Shown here one piece after another: positions 1 to 9,900 of a DNA stretch of 25,306 nucleotides. Positions within the stretch are counted from its first letter, which is position 1, and each line of letters starts with the position of its first letter. The notes beneath the pieces were generated by a model. The model was not told the origin of the DNA. It ran no database searches and was given only the letters and a program-made list of their open reading frames with translations. Source of the stretch: Saccoglossus kowalevskii. Its lineage: Eukaryota > Hemichordata > Enteropneusta > Harrimaniidae. Both the position numbers and the translations under genes were made by a program. The stretch is from assembly GCF_000003605.2 (NCBI RefSeq), contig NW_003129862.1, forward strand, positions 146,998-172,303, written 5' to 3'.

Positions 1-162
1 CGACCAATCTTGGACTTTAATTCAATGTGTTGGTCAGGGTTCTGACCCTGTGTATTTTTCGGTGTGTACCGTTTAATTTCACTACCCTGGCTACGTGTTA
101 AAATGGGTATGAATTCACTCTGGATAAGTACGTACATAACCGACCAATCTTGGACTTTAATT
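1..162 (+). repeat. Direct repeat pair, ~140 bp period
   Basis: The 22-base segment beginning CGACCAATCTTGGAC at position 1 recurs at 141-162. A small perfect hairpin (CAGGGT / ACCCTG) lies between the two. This looks like the end of a tandem array that continues outside the window to the left. Confidence 0.6.
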
Positions 163-223
163 TGAATGCAGGTAAGGTACACCTACAGACATAACTGTGG
201 ACATTCAGTTCTTGGACTTTATT

Positions 224-1545
224 AGTCCCCGTTCGGACACAGTCCGAAAACGGGGACTTATGTTTTGCCCTGTTTGCGTCCGTCCGTCCGTCCGTGCGTC
301 CGTGTGTCCGTGCGTCCGTGATCACCTGTATCTCGAACATGCATGGACCGATTAAGTTCAAACTTCACTCATACATCACACATTATATGGGACATATGCA
401 CATGCATTTTTTTCATGATCTGATTAACGATAGCCGAATAGCGGCCATTTTAAGGCCGAAAATGCATCAAAATCGCACATTTTCACCATTCCGGACCCGG
501 ATCTCAGTTATGCATGGATGGATTTTCATTCAAATTTGGTACATACATTAAACATAATAGGACCTTGATGCACGTCATTTTTTTTTTTCGGATCAAGTTC
601 GAAATAGCCGACTGGCGGCCATTTTGTTGTAAAGAATTCAGTTCTGGATCCGTATCCGAGACATGTCTGGATTGATCAAGTTCAAACTTCACACACACAA
701 GGTACATCATGTCACAAATATGTATGTGCATTTGTTTCATGATCTCATTAACGATAGCCAAATGGCGGCCGCTTTAAGGCCGAAAATGCATTGAAATCGC
801 ACATTTTCACCATTCCGGACCCGGATCTCAGTTATGCATGGATGGATTTCATTCAAATTTGGTACATACATTAAACATAATAGGACCTTGATGCACGTCA
901 TTTTTTTTTTCGGATCAAGTTCGAAATAGCCGACTGGCGGCCATTTTGTTTTAAAGAATTCAGTTCTGGATCCGTATCCGAGACATGTCTGGATTGATCG
1001 AGTTCAAACTTCACACACACAAGGTACATCATGTCAAAAATATGTATGTGCATTTGTTTCATGATCTCATTAACGATAGCCAAATGGCGGCCGCTTTAAG
1101 GCCGAAAATGCATTGAAATCGCACATTTTCACCATTCCGGACCCGGATCTCAGTTATGCATGGACGGATTTCATTCAAATTTGGTACATACATTAAACAT
1201 AATAGGACCTTGATGCACGTCTTTTTTTTTTCGGATCAAGTTCGAAATGGCCGACTGGCGGCCATTTTGTTAAAGAATTCAGTTCTAGATCCGTATCCAA
1301 GACATGTCTGGATTGATCAAGTTCAAACTTCACACACACATGGTACATCATGTCACAAATAGATATGTGCATTTGTTTCATGATCTGCTTAACAATAGCG
1401 GAATGATGGCCATTTTAAGGCCGAAAATGCATCAAAATCACATATTTTCACAATTCCAGAACCGGATCTCAGTCATGCATGGATGGATTTTGTTCAGATT
1501 TAGCACAATGTGTTGTACATATGCAGGTGCATTTCGGTCATGATC
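224..1545 (+). repeat. Hairpin-headed interspersed repeat with ~320 bp tandem units (family A)
   Basis: It begins with a 35-base inverted repeat at 224-258 (AGTCCCCG...CGGGGACT), then a CGTCCGT-rich run (275-320), then tandem units. The landmark TTTCACCATTCCGGACC occurs near 481, 805 and 1127 with a diverged copy near 1446, giving periods of 324, 322 and 319. Each unit carries GCCGACTGGCGGCCATTTT and a poly-T run after GCACGTC. All open frames here come from the array. It is probably a non-autonomous mobile element, and no transposase is visible. Confidence 0.85.
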
Positions 1546-1560
1546 TGCTTTGAATGTATA

Positions 1561-2644
1561 TGTCACTCAAATATGAACGGAACGGGGACGTGTCATTGAC
1601 AATGACTTGTTTTAACCTAGTGTTTCTGTCATGCATAGTAAAATGTGAAAGAAAACAAAGGTGGTTGTCTGCGCTGGGATTGACTTTATCTAAGGCTGTT
1701 TCTATTATTAATAACTTTTTAACAAAACAACTACACTCTCACTATATGAACGACATACATTTGTAATGTGTACGTTTGTAGACTGGTACATGTTTGCTTC
1801 AAATGGAAAGGGAATGACATTGAAAGCGTTATAAAAACATTTCATAGTTTACTATGCAAACAGATTGTTTATGGTTGAGAACACAGGTAACAAAGTGTAA
1901 AACCCATTCCACTATGAGCAGCAAGACGTATCATATACACACTATTTACTGTGTGGTCACTGTGACTGACACACTAGCAGACCTAACATGTTCGTTCCAA
2001 ATACTAGCATTGCCATGTCCCAAATACAGCATTGCCTGGTCCCCAAATACTAGCATTGCCATGTCTCAAATACAGCATTGCCTGGTCCCAAATACTAGCA
2101 ATGCCATGTCCCAAATACTAGCAATACCATGTTTAAAAGAAATTATACATCAACTTACCAGAAGTATATTCCTCATTGAACAGAAATTAATTGTATTGTT
2201 ACCAGGGACAATTCTTGCTCTGACTATTGTATTAGCAGTGAATTTAGGTCAGGGGAGATAGGCATGGATGGAGGTGTAATCGCTGTCTACGACTTCAGTT
2301 GGGACACAAAAAATAGCAGTAATAATTCATTGGGCTTCTTTAAGCTTGGAGGCACAATTCCATTCATGGTATTTGGTTCAATGAATTCTGTCTTTTTAGT
2401 TATGAAAATTTACAGTGCATACATGTACTGTACCTTACTGGGTTTTATATATTTTTGTTCCCATTGCATAACTAATACCAGTATGTGTAGATCAAGTGAC
2501 TGTCATTGTAGCATGTATAGAAGTTTTTCATTACTATTACACATGCACATGTCATACTTGTATCGTAAATGGAGGAAGCAAATCCTTTATTTCTTAAAAA
2601 TGATGATAGCTTCAGTTCTTTTTTCTGTATCATTTTTTTTTTTT
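1561..2644. other. Non-coding stretch
   Basis: Apart from the small minisatellite at 1997-2131, nothing here is recognisable. The open frames at 1854-2261 and 2264-2653 have no domain, no splice support and a composition like the surrounding DNA, so they are not called. Confidence 0.5.
1997..2131 (+). repeat. Minisatellite, alternating ~21 bp units
   Basis: About six units of CCAAATACTAGCATTGCCATGTC alternate with a shorter variant, CAAATACAGCATTGCCTGGTC. The super-unit is therefore about 43 bp. The final units have lost the variant form. Confidence 0.85.
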
Positions 2645-3186
2645 GAGGAGTGATTTTACACCTTTTGTACAACTCTTACAGTGTTTGCACAAATATTGAT
2701 TGTATAGAGTTATTATTTTTTTGAGGAGTGATTTTTCACCTTTTGTACAACTCTTACAGTGTTTGCACAAATATTGATTGTATAGAGTTATTATTTTTTT
2801 GAGGAGTGATTTTACACCTTTTGTACAACTCTTACAGTGTTTGCACAAATATTGATTGTATAGAGTTATTTTTTTTTGAGGAGTGATTTTCACCTTTTGT
2901 TCAACTCTTACAGTGTTTGCACAAATATTGATTGTATAGAGTTGTTATTTTTTTGAGGAGTGATTTTACACCTTTTGTACAACTCTTACAGTGTTTGCAC
3001 AAATATTGATTGTATAGAGTTATTTTTTTTGAGGAGTGATTTTACACCTTTTGTACAACTCTTACAGTGTTTGCACAAATATTGATTGTATAGAGTTATT
3101 ATTTTTTTGAGGAGTGATTTTACACCTTTTGTACAACTCTTACAGTGTTTGCACAAATATTGATTGTATAGAGTTGTTATTTTTTT
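2645..3186 (+). repeat. Tandem array, seven copies of 76-78 bp
   Basis: Units start with GAGGAGTGATTTTACACC at 2645, 2723, 2801, 2878, 2955, 3031 and 3109. They differ by only a few bases, plus the length of a poly-T tract at the unit end. Because 78 is divisible by three, spurious frames arise on the - strand (a repeating CKHCKSCTKG peptide). They break where the unit is 77 or 76 bp. The high similarity suggests recent expansion. Confidence 0.95.
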
Positions 3187-3488
3187 CTGAAAAAATGAAA
3201 ACATTATCAGTAGTGATTGAATTGAAGGAAAAAAACTGTGGCATCAAATGTGTAAATACAGTATTGCATGAAAAATATTGAAGTTTAATGATGCCCTCCT
3301 TTTCAAAGTGCCAGATTGAGGGTGCTATTCACACAGGTTGCTGAGTTGTCTAGCCCAACTGTGCATATCTGTATCATTTATTTGAACTATTACAAGTGCC
3401 TACTCTGACCAGAACTCAGAAATACTATACATGTCTTATGCTATTTGATTGTTATGTAAATAGATGAAGTTCTGTAAAGGGGTTAATT

Positions 3489-3663
3489 ATTCACTGGGTT
3501 TTAATTTTGCCTATTCTGCTGACTGGAAAATGTGCTAAATTAAAACCTAGTGAATATGTAAAATTTAGCATAGAACACATTATCTAAATGATAAAACCGT
3601 GAATTTAAAACCCACTGAATATGCCTGAAATGGTAAATCAGGGAAATTTAAACCCAGTGAAAA
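3489..3663 (+). repeat. Four-copy motif cluster, one inverted
   Basis: The motif AAATTAAAACCCAGTGAAT occurs as its reverse complement at 3489-3508 and in forward orientation, slightly varied, at 3537-3555, 3602-3620 and 3644-3663. The first two copies form an imperfect hairpin of about 19 bp per arm with a short loop. Confidence 0.75.
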
Positions 3664-3957
3664 TTAGTCATTTTACAGTAATCATGTGCTATCCAGGAAT
3701 GTTATATCAGAAAATACCAGCACACACAGTATAGTGTTTTAAGTCTTGTCTCAAAAAAGCCTGTTGTATACTTATTCCTGTCATGATGAAAAATCTATAG
3801 CCAAGAGATATTGATGAAGATTACTGTATTTGCTCTATTAGAAATTCAAGAACTGATTTTATTGGTGAGAGCTTGCTGCCTACTGTGCCATTGCTCACAC
3901 ATGTTTGTATTCTGTGGAGATATTGTTGCCCTAAAACAGATTATGTCCATAATTATT

Positions 3958-4110
3958 TTTAGCTCTGCTGTTGACTTTGTCGAGCGGAGCTTATCATATG
4001 AGTGATTGTCCGTCGTCATAGCCGTCCGTGTCAATGTTTTACTTTCTCGACTTCTTCTTGAAAACTACAAGCCAAAATGCTGTTTTTTTAAACACGAGTT
4101 GCTCGATATA
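3958..4110 (+). repeat. Dispersed repeat fragment (family C)
   Basis: It opens with TTTTTAGCTC and contains GTGATTGTC and TTCTTGAAAACT. The same landmarks in the same order occur at 15058-15190, which suggests two diverged copies of one interspersed element. Confidence 0.45.
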
Positions 4111-4959
4111 CATAACTGTAAAATAATATTTTATGTTTAAAACCTTTAAAGGGATTGGTATCGAAAACTTTATGGATTGAAATTTGTGTTCAGTTTCTAG
4201 GTTTATTGTTTAAACAAATTTGTGCACAGTACAGAGCTCAGTTTTAACAGATTTCACCTCATAAGACATTCCTAGAATTTATTTGTAGATATCTGTAAAT
4301 GAGTTCATCCATTGTACAAGGACCACTCACTGTACATGACATGCTATCAATCAGGTGGTGTATTCTATATTGGTGTTCATTCACTTAGAATGAATTGAGT
4401 AAAAGAGCCAATGGCTTCGTTTACACATTGTTGGTATCCATTCCAAAGTCTCCTTTCAGAGAAACAAATAATATTTGATAAAGTTTAGGAGCAATGTTTG
4501 GAATTCGGTGTGTAGATATGCTAATGATATATTTATAACACAAGGGTTTGCCCTGTGAGAAACTGTTCAGTCAAGGTAGACAGACTAAGTGTACATAAGG
4601 GCTTACTGCTTTTAATGGTACATGCCCTAGAGCGATGCTAACCCCACTCACTTCCTGTGGCACACCTTAACCTTTAAAATGGTATAATTTTTCTTGCCAT
4701 AATATTGGTTCCATGTTTTGCACATTGTTATTTATTTAGGGTGGGAGGGAAGTGAAATCATTTTAAACCAAATGTCTCTATGAAATTGTAAATTTTTGGA
4801 AAACAATTAGGTAAGATTTTGTTGTTATTTTGAAGTGCAACAACTGTGACCTTGTCATTCAAAGGGTTTTACTTGAGGTCATGTGTATTGATGCAGGTAA
4901 AAGTCTTGAGAGTTCGCAAACATAGTTTTCATTCAAACCCCTACCCCCCATTGACAGTC

Positions 4960-5480
4960 TGTAAATGGAATGGCCCATCGTGTGGATTTGGACAGAACCA
5001 GAACGGTGTGAAATTATGAGGTGAAGATGCCCAACTGAGTTTGGTATAATCTACAATGGATAGTAGCGGAGTGATCACTGAATGATTCCAGTAGTTGTGA
5101 GATTCAAATGCTCAGCTGTTTTGCTATAGTAACCGCAATTGTCAGTGATTTGCACATGACGACTGCCATTATGAGTGCCTTTGATTGAGCATCTGTCCAG
5201 GCGCCATGTCTACGTTATGTATAGCTGTCGGTAAGTTATTAATCGCGTAATATACATCCCCGTACTCTGATGGCGAGGTAAAATTTGTTGTTCTATTCCA
5301 TCATGGACAATGTGTTTCCTCCCCATTGTAAGTTTGTATAAATGGTTTTACTTTTACTCCAAGATTACCATGTGAATAAGCTGTCGTCCTTTCTGTGTTG
5401 TTGTTGCATTGTTCAACCGAACTGGCCCGTGTGTTAAGCGTATGTGCTACCTGATGGTTACGTCAGTTACCTTTCATCAT
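4960..5480 (+). promoter_or_regulatory. Possible promoter and non-coding first exon region
   Basis: CpG dinucleotides are visibly more frequent here than in the surrounding DNA, and there is a good donor, GCTGTCG|GTAAGTT, at 5230/5231. An ATG at 5206 precedes it. If joined to the acceptor at 6771, that ATG would open only a very short upstream frame ending in TGA. This could be the start of the latrophilin-like transcript. No TATA box or initiator stands out. Confidence 0.2.
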
Positions 5481-6771
5481 CCCTAAGTGTAATGTTTCAT
5501 TAGTTTCTGTTTCATTGCTCCCTACAAGGTCTTTCCTAACTAAAACTAAAAAGGGATGTCATTGACATTTGTTTTGTTGTGATTGTAATGTTAGACTTGC
5601 ACATACAAAACGTGTGTAGTGTTATTTTTTAGTATCTGTTTTGTTTGTTTTTTGTCCTAAGTCTTAGGGCCAACATTATGAGTGATTGCACTTAATTTAA
5701 TGTCAACCCACAATGGGTCACTTTGTGAAAGTCACCAAAACTCACTGCCATAAGGACCACACTGAAATGCCTAAAAACTTTCCCTCCGTTATTACTTGAT
5801 TATCTTTTCAATCTTCTCTAACTAGACACTTCCAGAATTTGGTAATTTGAATCATTTGAAGCATATTGTCAAAATAAACATAGTTTTAGTACCATGCAAT
5901 GTACCACAGTAAATCGTCACTGCTTTAGAATTATATATAAAGTTAATCGAAAAGTCACTTCATTATTGGAGGAAACAATTTCATGTGTTTGTTTGTTCTT
6001 GTGTCCCTCAAGGATAACAACCATTCTACCCAGGGGTGTTTGTTTTTGTAATAAAAGCTTTTTTATTTATCACCATTTTTTTGAAACTTATAATTGTAAA
6101 CTTGTGTTGGTGAGATGCCTAAATCAAGCATTTCTGTTGTTGTGTTTTGTATTGAAACATTGTGCGTACCTAGAATATTATGGTATCCTATGGGGTGTCT
6201 CTTTTTATCTCCATCGGTATCCTGACTAATTAATTTGATTTAATTAATTTGGTTTGACATTTATCCCCTCATCAAAAATACATTTCAAGTTTTAAATAAT
6301 TTTACAGAACATTTAGGAGATCCAAAAAAATCACCTCCGTGGATGTCATTGACCTTGCCTACCTTGACAGTTTATCAACTTCTGTTAATATATTATTATT
6401 GCTATAGATGTCAATAAGTTGATTTGTGATGTGTTGATTTTAAAGCAATAAATATCCCACCTGCTTCCTAGCAGCCAGATAAAACTTAAGAAGTTCAGAA
6501 ATGTTTGAATTATTGCATTATTTTGTCTACAATGAAGGCTGTATTTTTTTTTTTAAATTCCAAAAACACTTTGCATATATGCAGTCTGATTTGCTCCAGG
6601 TTTGTATTGTCAAGTTCATGTACAAGCGAGACCTTAACTACTGTGGTGTACATTACATCTGAATTAACATAGGCCTTCATATGATGTATTGTGTTGAAAG
6701 TCCCTGCTGCTGTATCTTTGTCCACTATGACCTTGAATAACTATAAGACCTCTACTCATTGTATGTTGTAG
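5481..6771. other. Non-coding stretch upstream of the latrophilin-like gene
   Basis: This is AT-rich DNA without recognisable exons or repeats. The 111-codon open frame at 5894-6229 has no signal, domain or splice support and is judged random. Confidence 0.5.
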
Positions 6772-6846
6772 GTATTCACTGATGTGGAAGACTCAAGACT
6801 GAATTAAAGCTGTTTTTCTTCTTTTTTATCAACTAACGAGAACACT
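6772..6846 (+). other. Candidate 5' UTR part of latrophilin-like exon 1
   Basis: A plausible acceptor (CATTGTATGTTGTAG) ends at 6771. The 75 bases between it and the signal-peptide ATG contain no other ATG in frame with it. If real, an upstream non-coding exon should exist, and a strong donor at 5230/5231 is one possible partner. This rests only on splice-site appearance. Confidence 0.3.
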
Positions 6847-6907
6847 ATGAAGACTATTAGCCTTGGTTATGCAATAATTGTTTGTTTATGTGTACTTCAT
6901 GTAGCAG
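6847..6907 (+). CDS. Latrophilin-like exon 1: signal peptide
   Basis: This exon reads 20 codons plus one base: Met, Lys, then a hydrophobic stretch ([14 protein letters not shown]), which is a typical cleavable signal peptide. The donor is G|GTATGA. It leaves phase 1 and joins exon 2 (starting TT) as a Val codon. The start was chosen because it directly precedes the hydrophobic core and the downstream phase agrees. It is too short to stand out as an open frame on its own. Confidence 0.72.
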
Positions 6908-9900
6908 GTATGACAACTAATTATTTTTTTGTAATTATACCTTGGTTATGTTATTTGAGTCTTAACAAGAAAGTAGTGTTGTCTCCTGACTGGTACAAAA
7001 ATCCTCCATTTTTACTGCATCTGTAGTTTATGTAGTTTATTGTGAACCAAAAAAACAATTCATGATTCCATGAGTCAGAGAAATTATGTAGCAACAAAAA
7101 ATGTATTGTTGCAGTGACAATTTGAGACATCAACATAATTCAGAGACAACATAATTCAGGTGATCTGTCTGGACAATTCCACATCTGCACTGAAAACTAG
7201 TAAACAGTTAAATTTTGTTGATGAGCAAGATTTGAACTATTGAGTGCAAATGTGAGGGTTTAAATGTCACCAAAGCAACTCTAGTGATAAATGATTGAAA
7301 TGATTTTTTGTGATTCCTGCAATTTATCAAAAATCAACCATTGCAAAGCAAATAAATGGCAATCACACTTGATGCTGCAAAGTAATAGGAACAGCGCCCC
7401 CTAGTGGCTAGTCTTTCAAATATTTTTCTTTTGTTTTGGCTCTTGTTTACCTGTTGGGGTTTGGTTGGGAGGGGGGAATTTGAGATGTGGTCACAACTGA
7501 ATTTTGGATTTTGCAACATGAAACAGTGTGGATGACTGTTGAACTATTCAAGGATCAGCCAAGCCATGTCAAATACAAACCTCTGCAGATCTTAACCACT
7601 GTATGTCTCATGAGAGCAAGACAAATCATGGATTTTTTTAGCAGTGAAAATTTCTCTAGTGTGCTGGGACATGGAGTGTCAGTGACTTTTATGAAATTTT
7701 GTTTTGGAACAAGGTCTGCCCTAAACCATGAAATAGAGTTGTATAGAAATCATATAGTACAATATGATATTTCAAATTTTCAGTTTCTGAGTCTGCAGAG
7801 AACAGCTATGAAGAACCTGAAATTTATTACACTGTAGTATGTCAGAATCGTAACATGCAAATAGCGTGTTTTAATGGTAAAGTTATAGAAATTACCATGG
7901 CTAATTATGGTCGCAGTGATCAAAACACATGTCCTAAGCGTGGTGAAATGGATGACGTGAACTGCCGCGCTCTGTACTCTATGGACATAGTCTCTGAAAG
8001 GTAAGCACGTTACAGTTAGATACACTCAATTGTTGTAAGGAATATCTTTTGGTGAGATTAGCAATGTTGTCAGAAAAAATCAGGAATCAACTATTTCACT
8101 ACATAAAACCTCTTAATTTTTCCATATTTTTTCAAAAATATTAATCAAGCATTAAGAAAATGTTGCAGTGACAATATTTGAGGGGAAAATGACTAGCACA
8201 AAAAGGTATAATAAAATCTTAAATTCATTGTTCTCTTGTGTAAAACTTGTTTCAGACATTTTCCAAAAACTTTTTCTTCACAAAAAGTTATTCCATATTT
8301 TGCATGAGCAGAATATTGATATGTTGATAAACATTTTATTTATGCATCCAGTCGACTAATATTTAATACAATCAGCACTTACAGTAAACATGCATCTCCA
8401 TCATGTACAAAAAATGTACATGTTTGTATGATAAATCAGGCATCACATGTCATAGATCATAGGTCATAGGTCACAATTAACAGAATTATTTGTGTGATAC
8501 CAGAATTCTCATCAATATTCTAGAGTAGAGATTCTGCAATTTCTCATCCCAGTCTTCTGTCTTACCTTAGGGTAAATATTTCTAAACTAGCATTAGTAAT
8601 TTTGGACTTGACAAACATACATGTTTGAAAGAATTTCATAAACAAACTGACAACAGTATTGTATCTCAGTGGTAAAAATGTTTTTATGCAATTTTGGTGT
8701 TCGTTTTATGAATCTTTAGTTCACTAATTTTAGTGAACATTTTTGTTATTTTCGGTAAACAATGCTATTTTTGATTGCTAGCCCAATTGGTTTGTTATTT
8801 TATGCGTAGACACCTTGAGTGTCACTGGCAGATTTGTTCATTTTGTAATAAGTTTAATTTTCTAAACTTAGTAAATTTAGTAATTTTAAAATACCTAATA
8901 GAATGTAGCTATATCAGCTAATAGGCTGCTTGTTAGTGATATTTCGTAATTGTGACAAAATGCTATAAAATATTCTACGATTTTCATCCCATCATCATTT
9001 AACTCTTGCACATTTCATCTGACCATTGCATGTTGCGATGACCCCCTAACTCTGCATGTTCACATGATATTGGTAGATGTAATGGACGAGATAAATGTAC
9101 AGTGCCTGTAAATAATGGAATATTTGGTGGCGATCCTTGCCGAGGAACTCGTAAATATCTTGAAGTTCAGTACGAGTGCTTAGAATGTAAGTCTGTTTTA
9201 TAATCAGTATTCAGTTGTGCATTGTGTCTGCATGAGTATAACATGTCTGTGATGGAGCATGGTCGAAAATAGATGAGTTTCCAGTTCCTTGGTTGCAAAT
9301 CTGTCATGTGCTCAAAGAGAGAGAGGGGGCCGGGGTGTCAAATCACTTGGACTCACTTCCAGTCCAAAAAAATATGTAGTATTAAGCAGATATTTTACTA
9401 TACCGGCTTCAGTTTTGTTTTGAACATACTAATTTTGTATTTTAATCATCTAAGTTACCTTTGAAAGTTTACAAACTTGTTATTAAATTTAGAAAACACA
9501 ACAAAGTTAGATAAAATGTAATTTATATCGTTTTGGTATCTGTACATACTTTTGTAAGATATTTCTGGGACAACATACAATCATGTCTATCCAACTTGTG
9601 AAAACCTGAGACAAGCTGGCTCTGGGAGGAGGACTGCTTATAAAATCAAATCCCCTTTCTCTCATAAGTGCACTCAATAATGTAAGCATGCATGGAACAC
9701 TCCCTGAACTGTAAACTCATCTATTGTGCATTGCATTGTTTCTGTTGAAGCATGGTCAACAATTGTGCTAAAACAAAAATACTGAAGTCTGCATGAGTAT
9801 GCCATTCAGAGATTCCAACTAATAAAAACAAATGTAGACACAAGCACAGTTATTGGCTTTGCTCTTTTATATTATTTTTTTCTATTTTCTCTTTTATTCT

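Larger units (their letters stand above)
3187..4959. other. Non-coding stretch with scattered repeats
   Basis: It contains the inverted/direct motif cluster at 3489-3663 and a dispersed repeat fragment near 3958-4110. No exon, RNA gene or conserved protein was recognised in either strand. Confidence 0.5.
8001..9076 (+). other. Latrophilin-like intron 2
   Basis: GT...AG intron of 1076 bp. It carries a DR1-like nuclear-receptor motif at 8461-8473 and a dispersed repeat fragment at about 8720-8940. No extra exon was recognised. Confidence 0.75.

Noticed and set aside
1854-2653. Two consecutive open frames of 135 and 129 codons
   Set aside because: One is partly a minisatellite, the other has no recognisable domain, and there is no splice or start context.
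2630-3204. - strand frames with repeated CKHCKSCTKG, looking like zinc-knuckle repeats
   Set aside because: They follow the 78-bp satellite unit and break wherever a unit is 77 or 76 bp.
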